Assembly (NCBI RefSeq): GCF_001723175.1 | Contig: NC_064650.1 | Coordinates: forward strand, 5,642,001 to 5,706,000 | Direction of reading: 5' to 3' | From: Penicillium oxalicum | Taxonomy: Eukaryota; Ascomycota; Eurotiomycetes; Eurotiales; Aspergillaceae | DNA: 64,000 bases | Part shown: positions 1 through 11,524 of the stretch, piece by piece | Layout: each line of letters opens with the position of its first letter | Numbering within the stretch: the first letter of the stretch is position 1 | Program-made: the position numbers and the translations under genes | The notes under the pieces: model-generated | Seen by the model: only the letters and a program-made list of their open reading frames with translations | What the model was told of the DNA's origin: nothing | The model's database searches: none

Positions 1-586
1 CTCCGATCTAGGATCTATGGGATCTTGGAGCGGTCTGATCTGAAAGGCCGGGGGCGCACTCACATCCGTCTCCGTCTGTAACGATCTACAACGCATCCCC
101 GACGACCACGATTCTGGGTCTCTCCATCTCCCAGGCCCGATGAACCACACGATCATGGCTGGCGCCAGATGTGGTTTTTTTTAATTCGCCTGGTTTCTTC
201 TTCATCTTCCCCCTTCTCCCTACCCCTTTCACGACTCAGCCTGGAAATGAGAGCTTGATCTCTCCAAAACTCGGCTGTGCTCTTTCTGAACCCTTGACCT
301 CTTCTTTGATTTCTGCATTTGAGCGTATACCCGTTATTTTGGCGTTTTTGACCCTTTCGACAGGGGGGGCAGAGCATCCCACCCGATAGGAGATTCATCA
401 CGAGTCCCGCTGGGGATGGCGATGACCAATCCCCGGATCTAGACCTGTTGTCTTTTTTTCTTCTTGTTTTCTCTTTTCCACCCTTTGATAGATGAGATGA
501 AAAGTTCAGAATGAGATAATGAACAGATGATATGCAATTTTTCTTTGTGATCCGTGTAGAGGGAAGATCAATCGAGAGATTCATCG

Positions 587-612
587 AAAGAGAGAGAGAG
601 GGAGAGAGGGAG
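587..612 (+). repeat. GA-rich purine tract
   Basis: All-purine tract dominated by GA dinucleotides with GGGA interruptions, a microsatellite-like low-complexity block. Confidence 0.8.
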
Positions 613-1623
613 ACCCTGCACGGTGCGCGGTACAATCATCGACAGATAAGAAATACTCAACCACTATGGAAATTTCTCAGGAACCTGCTCTTCAACCCAA
701 GGATAGCAAATTGGTCAATTGGTGGAGAATACGCAGTGGCTGTACCTATCTACCGTAACAGGATATATCTCGCCGTTGGAACTCTACGGGGAAGGATCAA
801 AGGTCATCTGATCAGTGATCAAATGTCCCCTTTCTCCACTTGCCGAATCCAATCGGAAGGATATACATCTCCATTCTCTATTGTTTCATCCTCTTTACCT
901 TTGCATCTCGCATCTTACATCGAGGATCCCGTCATTCTTAAAAATTTTTTTGGATTATGGATTTATATTTTCTTTATACTGATCCTCCATTTTTTTTTCT
1001 CTCCCATTTTGTATCAAATTTTACCATTCGACCATTCGAGTCTTGGATGATTGAAGAATTTTAAACCTTGGAATTCTTTTTCAAAAAAAAAAAAACAAAT
1101 AATCAATCCCGATTACACGTACTAAGCCACCCCATCGTCCACAGCCTACACAGTCCTTCATCTTTCAACAACCCTCTCGATGATTACAATGGAAGGTTCG
1201 TATCCTAGAAGCAGAGAGATCGATTCTTTTCCCTCACACTAGCACCAATAGGGATAAAAGTCCCCATCCCAACTGCCTTGTCTCTACGTAGTACTGTTAA
1301 AATAGTACAGGTTTTCTTTTTTTTTAAAAAAAAGACCATGATTTACATTTTCCGGGAAGATACAAGATATCAAATACAGTGTTACTTACCTGGTACATAC
1401 TATATTATTTTATTCAACTGTCATGTTGATAAGGATGAATATTAATTTTCAAAAATAACTCTATCTTAGGAAAACACCCCCTCCCCTCCAATTAGTTAGG
1501 TAGCTATCTTACAAAACGATAGTGACACCAAGGATCAAGAACACTAATCCATCGTAATACAACCCCTCAACCCCCACCCCTTTTCAATATCTTCCAACGC
1601 CACGGGACAACGGCGGGCGGGAA

Positions 1624-1643
1624 GGGGGGGGGGGGGGGGGGGG
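1624..1643 (+). repeat. Poly-G run of 20
   Basis: An uninterrupted run of 20 G on the plus strand. Such a run is a potential G-quadruplex former and is expected to be length-variable; it may also be a sequencing problem point. It lies in the gene-free left arm. Confidence 0.9.
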
Positions 1644-2017
1644 AAGTTCCTGAAGATCCGCAGATCGCCGGATTGATGTGGGGAAGTGGTGGAAGAGACC
1701 GGCAGTCTACAGTATTTTTACGAGAGAAGGAATATGAAAGGGATTGAGGAACGGGGGAAAACGGTAGGACCGGATCATGCATTGCATTGGCAATCTATGT
1801 ACTCTGTGGTGTGTATTATTTATTAGGAGTGGTATGTATGTATATATGTATATATGCCGAGTTAACGTGGAAGGATTGAAAAGTTGATCTGATCTGATTA
1901 GGTAGCCGGGGACTATATGGGAGGTGAATAGGTGAATGATAGAATGATGTAATACCTAGATATTCGACGTAGATGTGGGGATTTGTGAAATTATCTCGTG
2001 TGCAACGCCTATTTCTT

Positions 2018-2028
2018 CCCCCCCCCCC
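2018..2028 (+). repeat. Poly-C run of 11
   Basis: Uninterrupted run of 11 C in the gene-free left arm; second of four long G/C homopolymers in this arm. Confidence 0.85.
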
Positions 2029-3172
2029 ATATGGTTCCAAAGGTACTCTATTTGGGATGGAGAGGTGGGTGAGTGACACTCCGTTTTTACTAGAGGGCAA
2101 GACGCGTGACTGAAAGTGGAGAGTGTGGAGAAAGTATTAAGTTTTGGCGCTCAATTTAGAAAAAGTAGGGCTTCATTTATGCACAGATTAAAAGCGGGAA
2201 AGACAGGCGAAACGCTCAGTGAACAGGGAAGAAAAGGATCAAACAAGGGAACAGAAAGAGCAGAAGAAACAGAAGAACACAAGCAGCAAAGAGCAAGTGA
2301 ATGAAGATCCAGCTTCATGGCGGGCAGGATGGAGTGAGAGCGTGATTCATAAAGAGTAGAGGGCAGTCTTTGAACGGGCATGGAATTAGGTCGTTGGCGG
2401 AAGAGGAGAGCCCATGGCGAATGTGAGGCTGGAAGAAGACTATTTGGTCTATTTGGAGGGAAGAATTGCGGAAAATTCAGTGTCGGTGTTGGGGAGTCGA
2501 GGAAGGATGAATAGAGTTCGAGTTGAAGGGACGTCGTTTGCTGTCCTGGGGTTTCAAATCAGGCCTCTCTTGTTCGTGTCAAGAGAAGGGGATCCGATAT
2601 AGTCCCGAGCAGTAGCAACAGCAACAGCAGCAACGGCAGCAGCGGTGAATGCAGATGGACGTAGTGCAAATTCAAGACCTTTTTTTTACTAGATGGTCCT
2701 TGAATTAGTGACTTTCTTTTAAAACCACAGACAACCGAGAGGAGAGTGGTGGACAGTCAGACGAGCAGGATCACTCATACCTCTTGACTAGGGGCAAAGA
2801 AAAACACTCCTCCTCTAGTTGTAAGAATGCCCCGTGTGACAGGTGAGCTTGACGGTGATCTTGTACGACAGCCAAAGGAGAAGTTTCCAATCCACACCCT
2901 CGCTGGAGCCAGATCTCGTGTTGGACATTGTGATTTGAACTACGCGGAGCCACGTGCACAAAAAAAAAAGGGAAGAAGACCCAAGATTAAAGCACAGACG
3001 GGAGATGGAAGCAAGACTTGAGAACAGACGGTTATTGGGAAATCTTCAGTGGTGCCTGTTTGGTGGGATGGAATTCAATCTCGCAGGTGATTGGGAAAGA
3101 AAATAAAAGGTGGTGAAATCGACGGTGGGAGATCGCCAGGTTATATTTATGCTCCAATTTTTGAGACCTCGA

Positions 3173-3188
3173 CCCCCCCCCCCCCCCC
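3173..3188 (+). repeat. Poly-C run of 16
   Basis: Uninterrupted run of 16 C on the plus strand (poly-G on the minus strand) in the gene-free left arm. Confidence 0.9.
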
Positions 3189-6100
3189 AAGTCTCACCAA
3201 CCACCGTTTCCTTTGTCCTCGAAAAAAGTCCTCAAAAAATAAATCACACTTTGTGAAAACCCTCGCAGCCTTTGTTTAATTTTTTTTTTTCCTGTCCAGG
3301 GTTCTCATTCGCTCATGATTGGACATGACAGCTGGGCCGGCCTGCCTCGTGATGCTCCAGGCGCCCACTGGACTTTGGTGGATTGTCGCGGTGTCAAGTC
3401 TCCTGCTGGGTTTGTCGGGCTCCTAGGTCTTCATGCAGGACCTACAGACAAACTCATCGTACCTTCCAAGCTGATGTACTTTGTTCAAGTCGGACTCCAC
3501 ACAGAGTTGTTCCACGTACTTTTTTTTGTTTTTGTTTTTTCTCCCCGATGGTGGCCGATGTGATACCTGGAAAAAAAAGCAAAATCCTGACAGGTCTCAT
3601 TTCTTAAACAAAAAAAAAAAACAAAACAAAAGGAGGATCCTGGGTTCGATCTTCCGGAAGCAGGGAAAGGAAAATCGAATTGACAGATGGGGGCCAGCCA
3701 TTCATTCATGAGATATCATACAGGCCAAAGGCTGATCTTTGGTGTCTTCTGGCTTTGACATATTGGCCCCCCTCGGGAGGCCCGCTGCGGGAGAAAAGTC
3801 AGCTGTCACGATCGCTTTGACGCTGGCGTAGTGTAGGAAATTCCTTTTCTTTCTTTCTTTGTTGTTTCATTTGGACCAGTTGAACACGTTGTCCAGCCCA
3901 GTTTTAAATATCTTCTCGAAGAGATTTCTCGACCAGAGAATTAAAAAAAAAATCAAATCATCAAATGATGTAAGATATCGAGCTCTCTCACACTAGTGCC
4001 TGATCACCATCTGTACCTAAGGGACTAACTGGGTAACTGCCCTACTTTCAGTAGTACCTTGCGTAGTGTAGGTCCTTCCGGCTTAGTACCAGTCCAATTG
4101 TACCTTTGTCAATGACCCACCCACGCCCGATCTTAGTGTGTCTCGAACATACTACATGTACTACTGTCCTCCTGTACAGGTACATTTTTTTTGGATTTTT
4201 CTTACAGTAAACGAATGGATCCTCGCGGCGGACCGTAGTTCTGGGACACAGAGCTCAGCAGAATGGATCCCGTCATCCGGTACGTAAATCCCGAGCAGTG
4301 CCAGGCGGCTGGAACCCTGACGCCAGATGATATAGATCCAACACAAAAAGCAAAGGGAAGCCAAAAAAAAAAGAAAAATGCTCCGACAGTTCAAATCGAC
4401 ACCGCCTCAGTCTGTTTTTAGGAGCTGATTGGATCTCGTCGAATAAATCGGGAACAATGGGCTTCACATTAATTAGTGCCGCATGAAGAACCTGGTGCCT
4501 GGTCAGCCCGGTCAAGGTCACATGACCGTTGACGCCCTGGTTTTCGAAACGCATCGGGGGGCTTCCGTGCAGACAGATCGATCGTCTTGTTGTGTTCTCT
4601 CTCCCTCCCTCCCTCTGCTTTCTTTTCTTTTTCTTTTTCTTTTTCTGCTGTTCTTCCTTCGATTCTTGTTCCAGGATTGTCGGGCATCTAGCTCGCTTCT
4701 CCGGTGCTTACCGCCATCTCTGCAGGAACCATCGGGGAACAAGAAATCATCGGCCTCTTACCGATACAAAAGTCCCCCGAGCCAAACGGAACGCATTCCT
4801 CGAGGTACCCTCAGTGGATCTGATTGTCTTTCTTTGCTTGTTCCCAGCAAAATGGGCCTGGATCTCAACAAAAGTCGGTATTTTCCACGCGAGGTAGCAA
4901 AGAAAGAAAAAAAAAAAAAGGGAAAGAAAAGCCCGACCTCATATCAATCTCACACCGTGAAACTGGGAAACTCTTTTCCTGATTTCCAGACGGATGGATC
5001 AGGGTTCAAGTGAGGCTGGGACATCCCACATGGGCCAAACGTTAGTTTGTCAATGCCGACTCGACTTGTTGCAATCCATCGAGCTGAGGGTTTTTTTTCG
5101 GATTTTCTTTCTTTCTTTCTTTTTTTTATAGCTGTATAGTTCTGAAATGTCGCGGTCAAAACGAGGGGACCGTCTTCTCTACCTTCTAGGAGGAAGGAAC
5201 CCAGGTGCTCTGATTGTCCGAATGTCCGTAGCTGGGACGGATAGTAGGACATGATAGGGAATGGAGATCCGGGCCACCTTCCAGTCGCAAAGCCTATTTG
5301 GCGTTTTTCAAAGGACAGACAAATGCTGCAGCCACTTGGGTGATTCGAATGAGAATCCCAAGAATGAAATTCTCCAGAGTGGCCAATCGTAACTGCAAGA
5401 ACGGTCAGAATGATTGAAAATCTTCCCTGACCGCCATCTATCGATCGACGGGTCACGAAGAGGAGCCACAGGGGATGTCTACCGACATGAGTTGACTGCG
5501 AACCTCGCCGATCTATGCACCTTTCAACACTTCCCATTCCCGGCCCATTGGAATACGATCAACGTCCACGCCGAGAGGGAGAGAATTCTTTAAAAAAGAA
5601 AAAGGCCAGAAGATGCGATCCCAAAAGCCACAGTATTGGGTCGACCGGATCGTGAGAGCCGAGTCCCCACCGAGGTAATACAATAGTACGGAATTTGTTG
5701 CATTTGCCGAGAAGTATGGGAGGACGGCTCTCTGTTCCAGACGCAATGTACAATCAAGATCAGTCTCACCCTTCCTGTCTTGAAACCGGAAGCTGCGATG
5801 TCAGTCCGGCAGGATGGTGGATCTGTCTGACGCTGAGATGAACCACAACGAAATGAAAGCCACGAGACGGGCTAGTGGCACAGCCGCGTCGAATAAGATG
5901 TCGGATAATCAGGGAATGATCCAACACGCATCCCCAGCCTATTGTAACAGACCAGCCGCTATTTTTTCTCTCACAAAAAGGTTATTGGGAAAGATGTGAC
6001 GTTGAGGAGGCGAGAGGTGTACCGGATAACATGTGTTGGGGAGGTGAAGCAGTCGACGTGACCGCCGCTTCATTATTGAATCGATCGAGGGGGTTGGGGG

Positions 6101-6739
6101 TGATGAAGTCGACCTGTATAGCGAAATTTCCGCCCATACTCACCTTAAGCCCACCCGATCCTCTCCAGATCTTTGGGTATGACAGACTCCCCCTCTCCAC
6201 TCCCCCCTCCTCGCCCCCCTCTTGGCCAGGGATAGTTAAATCAGCGCCATTGATAGATAGCTGGAGAAATCAAGCACATCTGATGCTTTCCTTCACTGGT
6301 TTTACCCATCACCTGAATGCCATGAGTTCTTCATGCAGTCCACGTCATGAACAAAACTTCCCTCCAATCGATGTTGCATTTGGGAGAAGCATACCTACCA
6401 ACGTTGACTGGTTGTGGTCCGCAGATCACATTGACCGCTTCCGTTGATCGAATCACCTTCGACTTGACGGCTCAGTTTCTATGACAATCATAGTGAATAG
6501 AGGAAATATATTTCCCCAATAGCATCAGGGCCACCGCCGGTATACTCGACATTCCCACTGATGTCATAAAAATAGACGTGGGCAACAGTCGCATTGCGTC
6601 GTTTCCCCTCTCATCTCGGTGATGTCGACCTCCCGCTCGACACACCTCATCTTCTTATCGACATCATAAATTATCTCATAGATCATGGCATTCTCCTTTT
6701 TCTTGGGGTCAAAGGCACTCCTGCCGACGGTTTGCCACT

Positions 6740-6751
6740 GGGGGGGGGGGG
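6740..6751 (+). repeat. Poly-G run of 12
   Basis: Uninterrupted run of 12 G in the gene-free left arm. Confidence 0.85.
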
Positions 6752-8072
6752 ACTGAGATTCGTAGATCCCAAAACGATTATCATCATTGCTCTCCGGCTC
6801 TCGGGTACTCACGGGTCTGTAAAAGCAGCATCCTGAGTGACATTGCTGCCCAGTATCCCCCCTCTCTCCACCCCGTCCATGGGAAATGTGATGAAGGTCC
6901 TAGGCGCCTGAGACAGAACAAGCCGGTTCATGAGCAAGTCTCCAGCAGCTGACCTGTACTGTAGAGACCTGATAGAACACTAGTGGTGTTCGTGATCGTG
7001 GACCTTGAAAGTTCCAAAAAAGATGATTGGCCAGCAAACTTCTGTATCCTTAGGGACGGTCCGGGTGGGTCTCAGCCGTCCAGTTTGAGTTTTTGGAATA
7101 TTTTAATTTTGGTGAAAAAAAAAATCCAAATAAATCAGTAACCGATTGAGGGGCTTCCTGTTCGGGTCCAGGAATATTCTTTCTAGGTCTCTTGAAAGCC
7201 GAAGTGATCATATTCCCGATAAGGTGTAATTCGTTATTTCCAGTTAGGGAGGCGGAAGTGTCGAGACAGTCCAGTGGAGAGAAGGAGGGTCGCTAAGCTC
7301 CCACTCCTACAATGGATCCGCCCTCTTCGATAAAAATCCACTTTTGTGCAGCCGGGTCTCCACCAGCATTACAGATATAACAATGAAAAGCACATCTGCT
7401 CGGACGAACTATCAGGGCTGCCTCCCCAAAAGGAAGCCTCCATTAATCGTTCCCGAATATTTCTTCTTTTATTCTTTTATTCGTTTTCCCTTTTTTTTTT
7501 CTTCCCTCGGGACCCGAAAAAAAAAACGGAAAAAAAAGAATTACAAGATGGGTGGATAGATTGTGGAGCCTGATTCATCGAGTATGTGGCAAGGGACTGC
7601 TTTTCTTTGTATAGAGCGTGATCTTCCCCCTCGATATATGGACAGTCAAAAGCTGGACAGCCCGAGTCTTTTGCTTTATATAAGTCTCATCAGCACCAGA
7701 AGTTTCATTGTTCTTGAGATCATATCTTTTCCGTTTCACATATCCTTACTACTCCATCCTCCCTTCATCCAAGACCACATTGCATTCCACGTGGAAAAGG
7801 CGCAGCATCACTTCGTATCAACCTGCACAGATCAGACCGGACTCGGACTCATTTGAAACCCTTCACTCAGTCATTGCCTTTGTCAGAAGCCTGACTTTGA
7901 CCTACATTTTTTTTTTTACTCTTTTTGACTTTTGCATGCGTCGCAAAGACATTGCTTTTCGAAAGGACTTGCTGCAGGCGCATTCCTTCTTCTTCTTCTT
8001 ACTCTTCGATCATCTCGACGCACACTGATCCTTCATTTCATCTCAAGTATCGCCCCCTCGCAATCAATCATC

Positions 8073-9617
8073 ATGCTGCGAGTCATTCGAAAGGCTATCA
8101 GCTTTCCTCATAAGTCCAAGGTGGTTGACAAGGACCCGTCGTCAGAGGTCCCTCAGTCCAACGTCCTGTCCAAACCGATTTCGAGCCCTCCCATCACAGC
8201 TCCTTTGCCCATCTCACGAGAGGCTTGCCAGAACAAGACTAAATCCCATTCCAATAACTCCTCGCTCTCCATTTCATCAACAAGACCAAGAACCCATGCC
8301 ACTTGTGCATCGTCTTGCGGCAGCTCTTTTGCAGATTCAGCCCTGGCCTCCTCATCAGGCACCAGTGATCACACCTCCGTGACTTCCGGCACCCATAGCA
8401 ACGCTGGGGAGAAGGCCTCTGCCCGCAATAGCCTCTCCATTATCCCTGGCTTGCTGCTGAATAGCAAACCAATCTCACCACCAATTTCGTTCAATGGCTA
8501 TGGCTCGTTTGGGGGCCGGTTCGCTCCCGAATCCATCATGGGATTCCTCGACGAGTTGACATCTGCCTTTGAGGCGGCTATCTCGGACGCTTCTTTCTGG
8601 AAAGAGTTTGAGAGCTTTGAACGGACTCGCAACTCGCCGCTTCAATTGGCCAGCCATCTCACGAACTTGGCCGGGGGGGCCAACATCTGGCTCAAGCGCG
8701 AAGATCTCAATGAATACGGCAGTCATAAGACCCGTAACATCGTTGGCCAATTGTTGCTGGCTCGCAGAATGGGCCGTGCAGAGGTGGTCACAGATTGTGC
8801 CTCGGCCAAGCATGGCAGCTTCACAGCGGCAATGTGCGCACGATTGAATCTGCGGTGTGTAGTGGTTATGGGTGCAGATGACGCACAGTCGCAGCGAGAA
8901 GATGTTCTCGAGATGAAGATGTTGGGCGCCAAGATCCTTACCGCACGAACCCCATCCGGTATGGGCTCGCTGCGCGCCGCAATCACAGAGGCTCTCCGCT
9001 ATGCAGTCTGTAACCACGAGACCGCATACTATCTCATGGGTGGGCCCGTGGGCCCTACCCCGATCCCAACCTTAACACGCACCTTCCAGCAACTCATCGG
9101 TGAGGAGGTCGCTGCTCAGATGCACCAAACGGCCGGGTGTCAGCCAGATGCCCTTGTTGCCGCCGTTGGCAGCGGTGCAGGGGCAGTTGGCCTATTCCGA
9201 CCGTTCCTTCACAACCCGGCCATTCGCCTGGTGGGGGTCGAGAGTGCAGGAGCTGCCACGCTGACCGAGGGCTCCATGGGCGTCCTCCAGGGTGCGCGGA
9301 CCTTGATGTTGCAGAACGACGACGGACAAATCCTCGACTCCCACTCAGTCTCACCTGACATGAACCTCTCAACGGTGGGGCCTGAGCTGGCTTATTGGAA
9401 GGAAAGTGGCCGCGTTCGAATTCGGACCGCCACGGACGCGGAAGCCCTGGATGGATTCAAAACCCTTCAGCATCATGAAGGGGTCTTGTCCGGACTGGAC
9501 TCGAGTCACGCTGTGCAGAAAGCCCTTGATCTCGCGAAAGAGATGGGACCGGGCAAGAACCTCGTGTTATTGGTCACGGGATGTGACGCGATCGACATGC
9601 GTGCTGCAAGCTTTTGA
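8073..9617 (+). CDS. Stand-alone tryptophan synthase beta-like PLP enzyme
   Basis: Single-exon, 514 residues. The ATG at 8073 is preferred over an in-frame ATG at 7932 because the upstream part is low-complexity and T-rich. Residues 1 to about 130 are a Ser/Thr-rich leader whose first 16 residues are basic (MLRVIRKAISF), compatible with an organelle presequence. From about residue 145 the fold-type II PLP domain of TrpB follows: FGGRFAPE, then LKREDLNEYGSHK with the Schiff-base lysine at about K219. Fungal tryptophan synthase is normally one alpha-beta fusion; there is no alpha domain here. Canonical motifs are changed: ETGAGQHG reads TDCASAKHG (Glu109 equivalent is D241), the phosphate-binding GGGSNA reads GSGAGA (366-371), and the late SGRGDKD reads TGCDAID (T502). 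It is therefore a TrpB relative with a probably different PLP reaction; the substrate is unknown. Next gene (Sdo1) converges on it. Confidence 0.85.
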   Translation: MLRVIRKAISFPHKSKVVDKDPSSEVPQSNVLSKPISSPPITAPLPISREACQNKTKSHSNNSSLSISSTRPRTHATCASSCGSSFADSALASSSGTSDHTSVTSGTHSNAGEKASARNSLSIIPGLLLNSKPISPPISFNGYGSFGGRFAPESIMGFLDELTSAFEAAISDASFWKEFESFERTRNSPLQLASHLTNLAGGANIWLKREDLNEYGSHKTRNIVGQLLLARRMGRAEVVTDCASAKHGSFTAAMCARLNLRCVVVMGADDAQSQREDVLEMKMLGAKILTARTPSGMGSLRAAITEALRYAVCNHETAYYLMGGPVGPTPIPTLTRTFQQLIGEEVAAQMHQTAGCQPDALVAAVGSGAGAVGLFRPFLHNPAIRLVGVESAGAATLTEGSMGVLQGARTLMLQNDDGQILDSHSVSPDMNLSTVGPELAYWKESGRVRIRTATDAEALDGFKTLQHHEGVLSGLDSSHAVQKALDLAKEMGPGKNLVLLVTGCDAIDMRAASF

Positions 9618-10454
9618 CGAGTTGGGTGATTGCGTTTTTGAATGGCATTCACCGTTGCAGTACTCGGTCGGGGTAACAATCCTCTTGACTAAGGACCGAG
9701 AATGAGTGACGACAGGATGAGTTTGAGTACACAATGTATAGTGTACATTCTACCGTATACACCGTCAAGGGCACGGGACTCGATTGCCACCAGGCGAAAG
9801 GGTCGACGTGTTCACCGAGATACCCGGTTTTATTGTTTGCTCTTTTGTGTGTTGTTCTTTTCAAGCACTTTTGTTTTTGTTTCATTTTGGGTGGCGTTCG
9901 ACTTGCTTTGTTTTAGCTGTGCGTCAATACCCCTGGGGACTCTTGGTTAATCACCATGGTCAAGAATGCAAATAATTCCGGATAGTTCTACACAAATTGT
10001 TTTGGCTGGTGATACTCGTAAAGGGTTGTATGTCGACTGGAAACTGCGAAAAGTAGTGTCATCGAAAGTAGTAAACCTGGTAACTAAATTCTTACCTGTG
10101 CAGTAGCAGTTTGACTGGTACATGCTGTTTCCTAGGAAAGCTATGTACCATTTAGGCTCCATGGGAGATTCGATGTTCTTTGAAATCGTTCAAGGGACTG
10201 CTGTGTACGTACGCATAGTGATGGGGGTTTTCAAGGCAGACGCATCGCCCGGAGGCTCTAAATTAATAGCAGTCATTGCTTCTATGAGCCCATGGTAGTC
10301 TTCGCCTCCTGGAAAAGTGGGTAGTGACAGGCCCAGATTTAATTTCAGTATTCATCAGAGACATGATTCATGTTTGAAAACATAGGTAGTAATCGTCGCA
10401 GTCCCGGCTGCTCTCTCATCCTTTCAAAATATCATCACACTTGTGCCCAAAGGC
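9618..10454. other. Convergent intergenic region
   Basis: Space between the 3' ends of the TrpB-like gene and Sdo1, so mainly 3' UTRs and terminators. It includes short inverted GTATAC/GTACAC motifs near 9730-9770. I see no gene. Confidence 0.7.
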
Positions 10455-11524
10455 TTAATCCTCGTGCGTCACAGACATATCCAACACTTCCACCCGTCCC
10501 CGACCGCGTGTTTCGCTGCCAATAAAGTCGTTAAGACCCTTGAAAGCCCCAGGCTCAGCAAAGCCCACCACCTCCCACTCGTCACCGCTCATTTCCTGCG
10601 ACTCGATCGCCTCAATGTAGTTGAGAATTTTGTCTTTGACTGTCCCGACAGCAGTGGGCGCGGCTTCACTTCCTGACACGCCAGCCTCGTCATCGGAGTC
10701 GTCTCGCTTGGTCTTCTTGTTCCCCTTTCCTCCCTTCTTGTTTCCTTTTGCGGGTGGTTTCCCTTCCTTTGCAGCTGTTGCAGCGGGACCAGCCTTGACG
10801 GACTGTTTCAACAGAGACACAGGACAAGTCACGCGTAGACGCATCCGGGCTCGCATCACCGGGATGGGTTGCCATGCGATCAGCGCCTTCATTGCATCCA
10901 ATGCCTGGCTCTTCGCCGATCGGTTGGAAGACACTCCAGTCCACATGGGCTTTTTGGGTAGCTCGTCTCCAGCTCCATTTGTCTCCCCATTTTGTTGTTG
11001 CTGCTGCTGTTGTTGTTGTTGTTGACCGCTGGCAGAGAGTAACTGATCTAAAGCTTTTGAGATCATTCCAGATGTATAGACTCGCTTGGTGTTCGGATCA
11101 ACAAGCCTCCCAGACACTATGTCCAAGACTTCCTTCTCAACACGTTCCAGTGCTTCTTTCCGCTCCCGCTCGCCGACTTGCACCTCGCCCTTGCGAAGAA
11201 TTTCCTGCAGAATCTCATCTCGGGGTGTGTCGGCACCGAATGCTTTCGCTAGCTCGGCGGAGGGAGCAGTCTGAGCTTTGGAAACGGAAAGGAAGACGGT
11301 GGGTACTTGAAGGACATTGTCGAGATCTTTTTCGGCGCCCGATCGAAATTCGAGCAACTTGTTCTTGTAGCAGGCGAGTTCGAATCGCTTTTTGCCTACA
11401 GACATGGGTGAGTCTCAACAGTCTGCCAGTGATATAGCCTCTTCGGAGGCGACTCACCTTTTTTTAAGCGAACTACAGACACATTCGTGAATTTGATCTG
11501 GTTGGATGGTTGATTGATAGGCAT
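10455..11524 (-). CDS. sdo1: Ribosome maturation protein Sdo1 (SBDS family)
   Basis: Two exons, 11524-11458 and 11395-10455, 335 residues. The start exon encodes MPINQPSNQIKFTNVSVVRLKK and joins in phase (G|GC) to GKKRFELACYKNK, the hallmark N-terminal FYSH domain of SBDS proteins, followed by EKDLDNVLQ and LAKAFGADTPRDEILQEIL. SBDS with the GTPase Efl1 releases the anti-association factor Tif6 from late 60S subunits in the cytoplasm. The usual length is about 250 residues; here two insertions add length: an 11-Gln run (codons CAA/CAG, 10992-11024) after the helix KALDQLLSASG, and a Lys/Gly-rich then acidic block (GNKKGGKGNKK to DDSDDE) in the C-terminal domain. The C-terminal PVMRARMRLRVTCP segment belongs to the family's ferredoxin-like domain. 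It shares a 690-bp divergent promoter with carboxypeptidase Y. Confidence 0.93.
10992..11024 (-). repeat. CAA/CAG repeat encoding 11 Gln in Sdo1
   Basis: Eleven consecutive glutamine codons on the minus strand: five CAA or so, three CAG, three CAA. Mixed codons suggest moderate stability. The plus strand of this block gives a meaningless poly-Cys frame. Confidence 0.9.

Larger units (their letters stand above)
1..8072. other. 8 kb without a supportable gene
   Basis: I see no open frame here with a recognisable domain, convincing coding bias or intron-linked extension; the longest frames (up to 195 codons) overlap each other on both strands and are rich in residues produced by homopolymers. 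The stretch holds long G, C, T and A runs, purine tracts and a cluster of GTAC palindromes, listed separately. It may be a long upstream or untranslated region of a leftward gene beyond the window: the minus strand has a GTGAGT donor-like hexamer near position 60, which could end a leader exon. That last point is inference only. Confidence 0.6.

Noticed and set aside
532..1050. 172-codon frame with a hydrophobic C-terminal stretch
   Set aside because: The apparent membrane segment arises from T-rich DNA and the Arg/Glu part from a GA repeat; no supporting feature.
4950..5537. 195-codon minus-strand frame in the left arm
   Set aside because: No domain, no bias, overlaps competing plus-strand frames, and crosses A- and T-rich homopolymers.
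10621..11025. Plus-strand frame with poly-Cys
   Set aside because: It is the reverse complement of the Gln repeat of Sdo1.
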